Of a stretch of DNA of 64,000 nucleotides, positions 35,451 to 47,039 are shown in pieces. The DNA is taken from contig NC_061509.1 of the NCBI RefSeq assembly GCF_022539505.1, positions 210,266,254-210,330,253 on the forward strand, given 5' to 3'. Made by a program: the position numbers and the translations under genes. Within the stretch, counting starts at the first letter, position 1, and each line of letters begins with the position of its first letter. The notes beneath the pieces are model-generated. The model ran no database searches, was not told the DNA's origin, and worked only from the letters and a program-made list of their open reading frames with translations. The DNA comes from Lolium rigidum (lineage: Eukaryota; Streptophyta; Magnoliopsida; Poales; Poaceae).

Positions 35451-35600
35451 GAGGTGGCGACCGGCGGCGTCGCGCTCGCGGAGGTGGTCGCCGGCGGCGG
35501 GGCGCTCGCGGAGGTTGCCGCCGGCGGCGGCGCGCTCGCGGAGGTGGCGGCCGGCCGCAGCGCGCTCGCAGAGGTGGCAACCGACGACGGTGCGCTAGAA
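35451..35600. repeat. Five tandem copies of a GC-rich 30-bp minisatellite
   Basis: The unit GAGGTGGYSGCCGGCGGCGG plus YGCGCTCGCG is repeated five times without indels. It keeps an open frame on the plus strand (EVAAGGGALA x5 within an ORF from 35271 to 35642). It lies 240 bases upstream of the PPR start. The ORF has no known domain and may be fortuitous. Confidence 0.9.
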
Positions 35601-35841
35601 CTATCTCTACGAAAGAGGGGAAAACTTTTCTGGAAGAGATAAGATCGCTCAGATTGTGGTGGGCCCCAACACGGTATCTTCCACCAACAGCCCCACGTGG
35701 ATCGTAATGAGGGAAAGGGGGGCACCGGGTAAGACACCAGCGTGCCCTGGCACGTAATAGATTTTAGGTAACTTTATTCGCCTTTGTCTTGTGTAACTGA
35801 TAGTCTGATACTCTCTGCTCCGGTGCTCCCTCCACGCGCCA

Positions 35842-37320
35842 ATGCCGCCGCCGCCGCCAGCTTCGGTTTCGTCACTCTTCCCCACATCATCCCCATCCGC
35901 TCGACAAATCGCCGCCCTCGTGCTCAACCACCCGTCCTCCACCCTCACCACCGCGTCGGCGCGCTCCCTCTCGGCGTCGCTCCTCGCCGCCGCGCCGGCG
36001 CTCCCGACGCCCGTGGCCAACTCCGTCCTCAAGCTCCTCTGGCACCACGCCCCTCGCGCGCTCCTCTTCTTCCACTCGCTCCTCCACCTCCCCGCCCGCG
36101 CGCACGCCGTCTCCCCCTGCACCATCGACCTCGCGCTCGACCTCTCCGCGCGCCTCCGCCACCCGCGCCAGCTCACCAACTCCATCCTCGCGCTCTTCCC
36201 GCGCCTCCGCCTGCCCTTCACCCCGCGCACCTTCCCCATCCTCTTCGAGCGCTTCGCCGCCTCGCAGCGCAGGCCCGACGTCGCCGTCCGCCTCTTCCTC
36301 TCGCTCCACCGCTCCCACCGCGTCACGCAGGACCTCCCGCTCTTCAACTCCCTCCTCGACGCGCTCGGCAAGTCGCGCCACGCCGCCAAGGCCGCCTCCC
36401 TCGTCCGCGCCCTCCAGGGCCGCTTCCCGCCGGACGTGGTCACCTACAACACCCTCGCCGACGGCTGGTGCCGCGTCAAGGACACGTCCCGCGCGCTCGA
36501 CCTGCTGCGGCAGATGGCCGAGTCCGGCATCGCCCCCACCAAAACCACATACAACATCATGCTCAAGGGCTTCTTCCGCGCTGGACAGGTGCAGCACGCG
36601 TGGAACTTCTTCCTCCAGATGAAGAAGCGGGGGAGCAAAGACGAGAGCTGTAGTAAGCCCGACATTGTTTCCTACACAACAGTCATCCATGGGCTGGGTA
36701 TCGCTGGGCAGCTCGACAAAGCTCGCAAACTGTTCGATGAAATGTCTAAAGAAGGATGCACACCATCAGTGGCCACTTACAACGCGCTTATTCAAGTCAT
36801 ATGTAAGAAGGGAAACGTGGAGGATGCGTTGACGGTGTTCGATGATATGGTCCAAAAGGATTGCAGACCTAATGTGGTTACTTACACCGTCTTGATCCGG
36901 GGCCTCTGCCATGCTGCGAAAATCGACCAAGCTATGAAGCTCATGGAGAGGATGAAGAGTGAAGGCTGCGAGCCTGTCGTTCAGACATACAATGTTCTAA
37001 TAAGGTATTCGTTTGAGGAAGGGGAGATCGACAAGGCCCTGTGTTTGTTTGAGAGGATGAGTAGAGGAGAGGACTGCCTGCCCAACCAAGATACGTACAA
37101 CATCATAATAAGTGCAATGTTTGTGCGCAAGAGGGCCGAGGACATGGCAATGGCTGCGAGGATGGTGATGGAGATGGTGGAGAGAGGCTACTTGCCCAGA
37201 AGGTTCATGCTCAACCGTGTCCTCAATGGGTTGATGCTGACGGGGAATCAGCAGATTTCTAGGGATCTATTGAGGATGCAAGAGAAATATAGACGCCTGC
37301 GCCGAGAAATAAGACTGTGA
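35842..37320 (+). CDS. OTP43: P-class pentatricopeptide repeat protein, OTP43-like
   Basis: Single-exon gene, 492 residues, about ten to twelve 35-residue PPR motifs. Repeats are visible from about residue 150 to the end, for example PDVVTYNTLADGWCRVKDTS, PTKTTYNIMLKGFFRAG, PDIVSYTTVIHGLGIAGQLD, PSVATYNALIQVICKKGNVE, PNVVTYTVLIRGLCHA. The first 90 residues are Ser/Ala/Pro-rich with few acidic residues, as in a mitochondrial targeting region. The C-terminal FVRKRAEDM, RGYLPRRFMLNRVLNGLMLT and ending RREIRL match, from memory, Arabidopsis OTP43 (At1g74900), a factor needed for trans-splicing of mitochondrial nad1 intron 1. The 5' third is extremely C-rich and the rest normal, a common grass gradient. 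The start at 35842 follows a stop-containing leader. Function in this species is inference. Confidence 0.9.
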   Translation: MPPPPPASVSSLFPTSSPSARQIAALVLNHPSSTLTTASARSLSASLLAAAPALPTPVANSVLKLLWHHAPRALLFFHSLLHLPARAHAVSPCTIDLALDLSARLRHPRQLTNSILALFPRLRLPFTPRTFPILFERFAASQRRPDVAVRLFLSLHRSHRVTQDLPLFNSLLDALGKSRHAAKAASLVRALQGRFPPDVVTYNTLADGWCRVKDTSRALDLLRQMAESGIAPTKTTYNIMLKGFFRAGQVQHAWNFFLQMKKRGSKDESCSKPDIVSYTTVIHGLGIAGQLDKARKLFDEMSKEGCTPSVATYNALIQVICKKGNVEDALTVFDDMVQKDCRPNVVTYTVLIRGLCHAAKIDQAMKLMERMKSEGCEPVVQTYNVLIRYSFEEGEIDKALCLFERMSRGEDCLPNQDTYNIIISAMFVRKRAEDMAMAARMVMEMVERGYLPRRFMLNRVLNGLMLTGNQQISRDLLRMQEKYRRLRREIRL

Positions 37321-38327
37321 TTGCCATTTTACTCCTGCATACATTGGCATGAGGCCATGTTCTGTCTTTTGTGTATCATGCGGCTTGGGTACAGAAGTAA
37401 GGTGCAACCTTTGATTGCCTTGCAATTTATACTTGTATTATGATCCATCTGTTGTGCAAGCGGCACTTCATTGTTCGTAGGTGTTGTGAACCTGTTCAAA
37501 AAGCTTGCTCTATTGTTTGTGCATATCTGATTTGCAGTTTAATTGCTTTTGTATGGGTCTTGTGTTTTAGGTCTTTGCTCTGGATGTTCTGTTTGTGCTT
37601 GGCAAAGGACTGCAAAGGTATTCAGTTCACAATCTATTATCTCATCTAATGTGGTACAGAGTTACTAGATTCTATACTATTAGGATGCTGCAAGTGTTTC
37701 TCTAGAAGTAAGATAAGGTCTGGTACTCTGGTCATGCCCTGTGCCACTAATCAGCCATAGAATGTAGATACAAACACAATGATACTCTTGGTCATCACGT
37801 TATAAATGGTAGGAGTGACTACACTAATGGCCAAATATTTGATACTAAAACAGGGCTAACCGTGATTTTTTGTTGTGGCATGTCGAAGTCAAGTATTGAT
37901 TCATACTGGAATGTCTGATTGTAAGAAAATTACTATTGTTTTCTGGTATGCTCTGTGGAATCCGTACTATTGGTTTTTGTTAACCATGTTATGGGTTGAC
38001 TGTGAATGGACAGAGAAAACACAAATGTGAAGTTAAACATTTTTTTTGGTTTCACTTTTACTTTGCAAGTTTCTGGATGCTGGATATGTAGCAAAGGATA
38101 ATTGCGCCCTGGTGTGATTGTGTGAGCCAACATACACCATCAGTTATGGAATATGGAAGCAAGTTAGTATCTCTGTTGAAGATAAACTTGGTGTTTTCTC
38201 TGTAGTTTTTCTTGACTTCAACTTTTTCTTACATGTGTGCTCATTCTAGGTGTTACAAGTGGTAAATTTCTCTTTGAAAGTAGTGTGATAGCTAGTCTCA
38301 CGTAGCTGTGTTTACTACTGTTCTGTA

Positions 38328-38529
38328 TTCCCTCTGTCTAGAAATATATGGCGCTCGTGCTTTCTTAGATTTATGTTTTACCTGGACTTGTCCGACTGTA
38401 TGTGGATTAATGATACAAAATTGATATCGTTGGACTTGTATTAAAAACACTATTAAATGGCATCCATTGTGTCTGAGATAACCCACATACTTCAAAACGT
38501 GCACGCCTTGTCTTTCTGGATGAAGGGAG
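38328..38529. mobile_element. Stowaway-type MITE
   Basis: Starts TTCCCTCTGTCTAGAAATATAT after TA and ends TTTCTGGATGAAGGGAG before TA. The inner ends (ATGGCGC...GCACGCCTTG) are less well paired, so it is an old copy. Confidence 0.65.
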
Positions 38530-41500
38530 TAGTACCTACACAAATAAGAAACTTTCTCTAGTAGTTGTAAAAAATCACATTATGGCCAGATAAACATTTA
38601 TGCTATATATGAATTTAGGATGGTGCCAACTGTCAAGATAGCACACTTCACCATTAATCCTCTCTCCAGCACAAAATTTTCCACATCAGATTTAATCCCT
38701 GCAATTTACACAATTCATGAAAATAATGCATTTGGCACAAATTCACAATTTACACAACCTTTTAATTGTTTTGGGGAAATTTATGTTGTTATTTGTGCTC
38801 TTGGTATGCCAAGACTTATGTTTATGTGTTTCAGGCAAGTTATGTTGTATTTTGTGCCCTTGGTTTACCAAACATACAGCGATAAACTTACAAAACCTAT
38901 TCACTTCACACAATTAAGGTTCTTTAGTTCTGTAAGAGCATCGTTCAGTTCTTTCTTGCTTCCCCTTTTCAAGGTTCAGTAATGAAAACTAAAGATTACG
39001 GAATTAATTATCAGACCACTTATTTAGCTCGATTTCTGCAAGGTTTTGTCTGTGTTATCATATTTATAGCTACATGGTGATGCAAAGACTTGACCATTAG
39101 CATCCTGTGAATGTGTACGTGTGATCATCAGAGGGTTCTTCTTATCTGCCGCTAGTCAAATCTGAAACTACTTTCTTATTAGCAGTACTATTGTTAGCCA
39201 GACTCTAAGATTACATTTTACCCAAACTTGGTTTAGTTTGTTTCCTAATAAAAGTTATAACCCTTACAGCTTGACCGTGCTTTGCGGAAAGGGTGACACG
39301 CTGGAAGATGCATGAATACCAGCTAGGTGATACAAAATGTTATAGTGTGATAATACCCATTTTCATTGCTTTTAATGTTGGTGGTGTGATATTGTACTAT
39401 TTTAGCCACTGCCAAACTATGATAGTCATGCTCCGTAATGTACCGAGAAATATGATCGAAAATTACCACTAATCTGATGCATAATAGTTGTGTTGTCAGC
39501 ATTCCTTTGTTCACTATTGATTTGACGGACACAGTGAAGCGCACCCTAATGCTCCCGTGCAGGATAGCTGCAGAAAGAATTTAGACTAAAAAGTAATTGC
39601 ATAGTATGAAAAAAAGGAATACACCGCTGCTGGGAAGGCGATGGCATCGACGCTGATCTGGTCGTCGGAGAATGGTTTCCATCCATCGCAGCGATCGCTT
39701 GTACTTGGCGTCGGCGCCTTCATGAGTGGCAACATCTGTTGTGCGTGTGTAGTCACGAGGTGCAGCTGTGGCCATTTGTGGAGCTCGGCTCCTCGCTTGA
39801 GTGGAGATGCCTCATCTGCATCTCTGACCTGTAAGTCCCTCTCACACACACGGACACACCGGTTTTTCTTTTGCCTAATTAATATGTAGGCATGCCTGTT
39901 AATCATGCAAATAATATCATGCATTCACATTAGAAATCAGAGGGTGCAATTGTGCAGGATGGAGAGAATATTGGTCTGGTTCATTTGGCTTTCTGAATAG
40001 CAGATTTAATCTACAACTCGTGTGGGAATCATGGCCTCTTGCGCATCCACACTTGACTTCTTGCTTGATTTGGTGGGGGACGATGTCATTTGTTCCATAA
40101 CTGAACATGAGCACCCATGTTGCTTCCCAGATTTCTTACACCCCAATAGTTTGAGTTTTCATCGATTATTTGGTTCTTCTTTTCAGGAATACATCGAAAT
40201 GGCTTATAAGAGAATGCAACTATCACTGTAGGAGGCTCCACGTCAATTGGTATGTTTATCTCTCTTTTCTAGGTTCCCTCTTAGATGATGGTTGCAAATT
40301 GCAATGTCACTTGATTATTTGGTATGCTACATATACGGTGGGCTGGTTTAGTTGAATTAGCAGGTGGCGGTGGCATTCAGTTGTTTGTTTGTACATTTGC
40401 AGTATAGCAGAACACTGAAACAATGAGTTTATTTTATTAATTTTGTTCTGATTCATGTTGTATTGCAAGATAAGAACCCCAAAGCTGAGTTTTACATATC
40501 CCCAACCAATTTAACTTCCATCAGGCTATAACTTTTTCTGGTGCAAGTTTGCCATGTCATCCTGTAGGCCCTGGAGTTCATGATGGTTGAACTATTTTGA
40601 GTTGTTTTCATCTTGCTTCTGCAGGTTATTGTTTCTTCGGCCAGTATGAAACTCTAAAACTGATGTAGTAGGACTATCTTATTCTCTAATGAGAGGGTAA
40701 CTTCCTTTCCCGAGTAAGAAATGATTGTGACTTCTGAGTATGCAGATCTAAAGCTAAGATTTGGATTACATGACAGGTTACTACAAATAGCAAGGAAAGC
40801 ATCATGCTTATACTATTTTTGCTTTTCTTTGTGTAATTGCAGCAGGTTATGTGCTTATGATGGTAATTTTAGATAACACCAACATTGAGATAATTCAGTA
40901 ATCTTTCAGTTAAGCACTGTAAGTTTTTTAACTGAAGTTACATGCTACTACCTCCGTTCTGAAATGTAAGCCTTTTTAGAAACCCAAATTAACTCCAAGT
41001 CTCTAAATTTTCTGATGAAGTACTCCTTTCCTTACAATATACATATGGATACAGTTCTATATATAGTAGATTACCACATACATGCAGATGCAGTGTTTTT
41101 CCTTCTACATCATGGCCATCACTTTATCCTCCTCTCTATTTACTTTTCTTATTGCATTTACTTGACTATGCTTTGTTCCATGGATTTAGTATAATTCATG
41201 GCAACATGCTAGCACTCTGGGTTTTTCATCTATCGTAGTTTATTCTTGCCTTTCTTACGTGCTCTGTGTGTGCTTGGCTGCTTGCAGTAAACACAGGGGA
41301 GGATAACTGGTTGTTTCATGTAATGGATATTCAGTACCTATAGTTTGTGTCATACGCCTATTTTTGTAAGAGAATTCCTATTGTTTGTTTATCAAAAAAC
41401 CTATATTTCATTTTAAAGAAAACCTCTGAATTTTCATTGGACATGAAATAAGTTATGGAGTACTATGACAACCATGGAACTTGAGTATCCAGTATTTGCT

Positions 41501-42643
41501 AAGCCAGTTTGTAAGGAAATTATGTTATGCTTATACATCCAGCTATACTTTTGCTACCACCTTAGAATTTCCTTTCAAACTGTCTGCATAATGCTGTTGT
41601 GCTCCGTAACGGAGTAGATGGTAAATCTTATTGAAGCAATCATTCCTTTTTCTTATTCTATATGAAAATAAAGAATTTCAAAAATAGTAAGAAGCGAATG
41701 TGTGAAAGATAAGCCACTCTTGTGAAACCAATTCTTAAGCTTGTAATCTGACACGATTCACGTCACCCTGAAGTCTTCTCATGCTCACTTTCTTCCGCAA
41801 ATTTAAAAAGATGCATTGCAAGCTTTAGACCGGTGACAGAGGAGTCATTGTTTCACAAGCTGCAAGCCATAGGATAGAATGAGAGAACAACTTAGGGGTA
41901 TTTTTCTCTTTCATTTTCAAGTAGCATTGTTCACAATGTTTTTATGATCCCATCCTAGAATTGAGATATGTGAAATATCTACTTTTCTGCCTGCTTCTGC
42001 AAAAGGTATCTGCTTCCTAGCCTCATATTTGCTTTCACCTAAAACAGTTCAGAAGATAAAAACGAAGCACTAAGTGGGTCTGACCTGAAGAGCTATGGTG
42101 CTTTTCCAGTAAGCTTACTTGTACATACAATTTTTTCCTGCATTCCTCTTTGTTTTTTAGATGGTCATGAGGTGGAGTTTGATTCTATTGCTGTCATTTG
42201 GTTTAGAACTATGCATTTACAAGCATGTCTTTAATTTAGGTCAATGCAGGTTAGATAGTTGAACCAGACAGAGATGAGTATTTGAGTTTTTTCTAAGTTA
42301 TTTTAGTTAAGTTGGTTCCAAGAACAGTATTTTTCTTCTTGATTACTACATAGAGAAGAGCGAATAAGAGATCTCCTGCCGAGGTGCAGATCTATCAATT
42401 TCCTCAAGTTCTTTAAATTTACAACGTATGTTACTGCATTCTAATTAGTTTTATTGGGAATCATGAAAACAACAAAGCTACATAGAAATGTAACTGCTGC
42501 AGATTGAACAAAAGTTATTTTTTGCTTTTCACTTTTTATAGGATAGAGAGATCCAAAATAATAAGTGTCCTGGTTTTAATTCAAATCTAAGATAAAATCA
42601 TAACACTTAATATGGATTGAAGAGAAAATACACTCTTGTGTAA

Positions 42644-42810
42644 GGATGGCAATGGGTAGGGTATGGGCAGTATAGAGCAATACCATACCCATATAATCAG
42701 TGGGTACAAACTTTTACCAATATCCGCACCCACGGCTATAAAACTTTACACATATCCATACTCGACGGGTACTTGTACCCATTGGATACCCGGCGGGTAG
42801 ATCAAATAGT
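42644..42810. repeat. hAT-like MITE fragment
   Basis: TAAGGATGGCAATGGGTAGGG is followed by repeated GGGTA/TACCC segments (ACGGGTACTTGTACCCATTGG). This start is common in plant hAT-type MITEs from memory. The opposite terminus was not found. Confidence 0.35.
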
Positions 42811-43987
42811 ACACAAGTTATTCACAATTTTACATTTTATCGATATAAACCTGCAATCAACTGGTAGACTCAAGATTTCTTTTATATTTTGATCATTACT
42901 TTTTCAGTACAATTAGTTTTATTTTTCAAATGAAGTCTACCCTTTGTTCATTCCTACAGAATCTAACTTGTAAATATTTAATGATTTGTTATGTTCATAT
43001 TTTGGGGTTATTAAAGTTTAAATTGAGGTTCAACCTACAGATGGCGTACAAATTACCACATTCCCAGTATCGATTGTTCCATTGCAGGCGAATTCCCCTG
43101 GTTAGACAAGCATGTGTGTCTCTCTTTATATAATGCCACGTGGTATAATCCCTATCTAATATTTCATTGCCATGTGGTTTTTACTTGATGTGGTTGATCT
43201 GTTCTTCACTTTTTTTTTTGTCTTTGTACTGGAGGATTGCTGCCTGGGAGGTGCCACGGCTGATCCAGTGTTCGCTGCTCGGTTGGGTGAAGACTGCTCT
43301 ATTTTTGCCCTCTGTTCACGTTAGATTGTCTGCCGGCTTGCCATTTTGGTCGGTGGCTATGTATGCTTGGGTCTAGGATGTAAACTGTGAAGGCATGTAC
43401 TTAGCCTTTTATACATAGCATGAGCATGGTTCTCGTGTGCTCTTCAAGGGTAGTTGTCTCGCTATTAGATACAGAGCGCGGTCCATGTTTTTCTCTTTTT
43501 GTGTTCACCTGTTTTGTTTTACTGGAATTCTTAGTTCTTCGTATGTGCTCTTTACGGAACATTTCAGTATGGTTGGTAGGCCTTCTTTACCTTTAGCTTG
43601 CCACTGATATGGTCCTCTGGTTTCCCTTCTACTACTACATCAGGGAACTGAGGAAAATAAGGAGGGGGTTGATATTTGTTTTTTCCCCTTTATATGTACA
43701 ATGCATGCTTCATGACCTTTCATTGACATTTTCATAGAAATAGATGACCACCATATATTTCTTAACTGCTACTGTTTTCAGAGGTTGGTTGGTGCTTCAT
43801 GACATGTAATTTTACACAAGGTGTTTGTTATCATCAGATAGCTCAGTGGGTAGGGATTGTAGGAATTTTTGAAAACTCTGCTCAAATTGCTGGATGTTCC
43901 CATCTGCAAAATTGTATATCTGACCATAATGGGTTTGTAAGTCTAGCTAGGAGGACCTCTGTGATATCCATTATTTGAACCTGCAGT

Positions 43988-44111
43988 CCAAAGATTATCC
44001 AGGAAAAGCATATCAGAACTCAGATCGCCGGGACAAAATATTTGGAAATACAATTGACCTTCTGCTCCTTTTTATATTGTTGTCACGTTCTGCTACTAAG
44101 TTTGAAGACGA
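43988..44111 (+). other. Exon-like island, unknown
   Basis: Between a CCTGCAG acceptor and a GAGGTAGGT donor an open stretch reads SKDYPGKAYQNSDRRDKIFG then NTIDLLLLFILLSRSATKFE. It has no stop in that frame. I do not recognise the family. It may be a fragment of a relocated gene; no neighbouring exon could be joined with confidence. Confidence 0.25.
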
Positions 44112-45345
44112 GGTAGGTTTAATATAGCTTGTGCAGCTACTTATGATGCCGGAGATAACAAATGTGGTACCACATATACAGATGTATTTTGATGGTCATT
44201 CTTTCGAAATAGTAAACCAGGCAGCAATTGCTAGTGGCGAGTAATGAGGAAAATCTGATTGTTCATGCTGGCTTTGATTGCTTACAGCTAGCTTAGGCCG
44301 TTTCAGAAGAAACAAATGGTCCCTAGGATAGGATGACATATCCTCTTTTAACCATGCCTTTATATAAGAGATTGAGTTGTGTTTCTTGGTCACTTGGTCA
44401 GGGCATAGGGCATATGTGAACTATAGGTGGCAATGAGTAGAATATTTTCTTTCAGAAGGTGCTGGGCATTTGTACTTTCTTTTCTCATCTGATCATATAA
44501 ATGCCTTTTTGAAGGTGCTGTGGAATTCAATCTGGTGGCAGGGACGGTGGGAGATGTCAGAGGCATGAGGTGGATGGAGACGGAGATGGGCAGAAGCCGC
44601 ACCAGAGTGTACGGCGAAAAAAGAAGACGGCGGAGGGATTTATCAGGTTTCTGGGTTGTACAAGATGCTGCCGCTGCTGTTCACGTTGCATCATGAGCAG
44701 ATCGGGAGCTACCGCTGGTGTGGATGGGCGCTCTGACCAAAGTCGGCACCGGCGCCAAGTGATCTTCGTTGTCATGCACAAGTCTCAGTTTAGTTTCATT
44801 TGCTGGGTACCTAAATGTTTTCTTTCCATGATTGCTAAATGGTTTTGGTGCTCGGTATTTGCATTGTCGTCGGTGTTAATTGAACGTATGGTATGTCTTG
44901 CGCCTGCAAAAGGCAGAGCCTCAGGGGTGGATGGGTTGAGACTGGAGCAACGTGAACTTGATGGAGGGCAACGTAATTTTGACCATTTTGTTCTAATTTG
45001 AGTATATTCAGAAAAATGATACAGTATAAGAAAGGTTGGGTACTTGCCCAAGTATGATCCTGATATATTTTCCTTCATAGATAGGTGTTATAAACCATGA
45101 TGCAGAAATAGTATGAATTTAGATGCAAAAGGGTATATAAGGGTATATCCGTATATACTTCGTACTTGTTCCATTGTCATTATGATTCTTAAAATAGAAT
45201 CTACAGCTGCTCGCAAAAAAAAAAGAACATACAGCAGAGCACCTTTTAATTTCCTGCTCTGCTAGATTATAACTGTTTAGTCTTTTCTGCTGTGAATACA
45301 GGAAGATTTGGTTCAAATAAGACAAGTCCTTTTAAATATCAAAAC

Positions 45346-45385
45346 GATCAGATGGCCGAGTTGGTCTAAGGCGCCAGATTAAGGT

Positions 45386-45418
<33 letters not shown>

Positions 45419-45426
45419 TCTGGTCA
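45346..45426 (+). tRNA. tRNA-Leu (AAG), copy 1
   Basis: 81 nt fold as a class II tRNA: acceptor GATCAGA/TCTGGTC (one G-U pair), D arm, anticodon stem CCAGA/TCTGG with loop TTAAGGT giving anticodon AAG, a long variable arm, and T arm GTGGG-TTCAAAT-CCCAC with discriminator A. Internal promoters are TGGCCGAGTTGG (A box) and GGTTCAAATCC (B box). A CAA motif precedes the 5' end and T runs follow. Reads codons CUU/CUC in cytosolic translation. Confidence 0.97.
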
Positions 45427-45497
45427 AAAAATATTTTTGGTTTCTTTTGCTTTATATTGTCCATATATATAAGGCCGTATTGAATATAAAGCACAAT

Positions 45498-45537
45498 GAT
45501 CAGATGGCCGAGTTGGTCTAAGGCGCCAGATTAAGGT

Positions 45538-45570
<33 letters not shown>

Positions 45571-45578
45571 TCTGGTCA
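45498..45578 (+). tRNA. tRNA-Leu (AAG), copy 2
   Basis: Identical in all 81 nt to the copy 152 bases upstream, with a different 5' flank (GCACAAT before the 5' end). A 13-base run of T starts three bases after the gene and is a strong pol III terminator. Confidence 0.97.
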
Positions 45579-45668
45579 ATTTTTTTTTTTTGCTCGTGTA
45601 CCCATTTTTATTCACAAAAGGAAACCTTGTCCCCGGCTGGTGCTGCTTCGCCCTCAGTATTAGCACTT

Positions 45669-46500
45669 ATATCATTATGAAATTTAAGCGGTTCATCTTA
45701 TTGCACACTTTGTTGAAAGGAAGAGAGATATAAAAGGGAGGTTTAAATAACTGAGAAAAATGCAGTTCTCTGTTATGGAGTAGAATAAACACTGTTAAGG
45801 GTTTGTTCATGGAGATTTCATCATGTGCGTGACGTGGAGACAGAACTAGCAGCAATCAATCAAATAAAGAGGTTGATGTTAGGAAGCCTATGCTACAGGA
45901 ATGAAGAGATCTTTGTGCGAGAGTTTTAGCCATTGCAGATCAGAAGAGGGACTCGAGAAGGAAGAAACCCATGGCAATTTCAGCATTCTCATGTAGCCAC
46001 TTCGCAGATCCTGCTGAGACTTGTGGTTCTGTCACTTTTTGTTTTTCTGAAATAAACGTTGTAGCTGTGGTCCATAGAGAATTGAGCGATTGAACTGAAG
46101 CATTTGCTGCATTTTTCTCTGCAAGCTTGTGCCACAAACAGTGGTTGGTTAGTTGAGCTAGGCTCCACTGCTGGAGATCGATCCCAGTGCCGAACAATCA
46201 CCAGAAATCTGGCAGGGCATCTACGATTGGAGTTTTTAAAAAGGTATTTCAACGTCCACAATTACTGTGAAACTCTATTTAGTCTAGCTGATTCATGCAA
46301 CGAAAATCTGGCAGGGCATCAAATGCAGGTTTGTATAAAAGGGAGGCACATGCACTTATCATTATGAAATTTAAGAGGTTCATCTTATTACACACTTTGT
46401 TGAAAGGAACTGAGATATAAAAGGGAGGATCACAAGGCATGTGCATAATTTTTTTCATGACATTAAATAACTGAGTTAAAGTGGAATTCTGTTCCTCGTT
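45669..46500. repeat. Direct duplication of about 100 bp, 690 bp apart
   Basis: TCATTATGAAATTTAAGMGGTTCATC through GAGATATAAAAGGGAGG occurs at about 45672-45744 and 46359-46427. Related TAAATAACTGAG segments follow both. The phrase AAATCTGGCAGGGCATC also occurs twice (46205 and 46305). Confidence 0.8.
45940..46187 (-). other. Exon-like ORF, unknown
   Basis: On the minus strand, after an acceptor-like GATCTCCAG, 80 codons are open: QWSLAQLTNHCLWHKLAEKN, a Ser/Thr-rich middle, and ENAEIAMGFFLLESLF then stop. The composition looks like a real C-terminal exon, but I do not recognise the protein and found no partner exon. It may be a gene fragment carried by the local duplications. Confidence 0.35.
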
Positions 46501-47039
46501 TCTTATTTTCTGAAGAGTGTGCATTTCTGAAGACAACGTGGTCCGCACAAGATGCAACGCCTCGCGTGTGTCAACAAAAAAGATACTCCGTATATATGAT
46601 GTCCGCAAAACATATCACGATGTCCATTACGGCAACTGTGAGCAGAAATTCAGAGAGCAATTTAGATGTTCTCAGACATACTACTTCAATGTTCTCGCAA
46701 AAAAAGGTGTTACTTCAATGGCACCCTTTCCGATTAGACATGGCTACTGGTAGTCTGGCACAGATACAAGCAGGGCATACACCAGTTCTTGCAATTATAT
46801 ACATAACAAGGGTCACAGGATAAAACTCAAGAGACATCAGTTCTGTTTATTGCTCATACAATTACAGGAAAGAGTGGAAGACGGGAGATTCGAATGCCCA
46901 AGTACACTTGTACGCATCCAGCTCCTTGAATCATAATCCACTAGTTACATTCCAGGACATTGGAATAACTACAAAAAATATCAAGCCCTATGAGACTCTC
47001 ATCATTGGCCAACAGGGCAGCTTCAGACCTTCAGCGCCT

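Larger units (their letters stand above)
37321..45345. other. Long non-coding stretch after the PPR gene
   Basis: About 8 kb without a supported gene. It holds a Stowaway (38328-38529), a partial Stowaway-like end (from 40952, CTACCTCCGTTCTGAAATG), a hAT-like segment (42644) and several short open islands: 39641-39835 ending at a GTAAGT donor, 43988-44111 between a CTGCAG acceptor and a GTAGGT donor, and 44570-44760. None shows a known domain, and they may be fragments of a captured or decayed gene or of a non-coding RNA. Confidence 0.45.

Noticed and set aside
35649..36690. Large minus-strand ORFs (264 and 267 codons) and a 289-codon plus-frame ORF over the PPR gene
   Set aside because: They are shadows of the C-rich 5' third of the PPR coding region; composition is Arg/Pro/Glu-biased and no domain is present.
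45424..45666. Minus-strand ORF with VGFEPTPFRTRT-like text
   Set aside because: Well-known artefact of translating tRNA genes; the region is tRNA-Leu.
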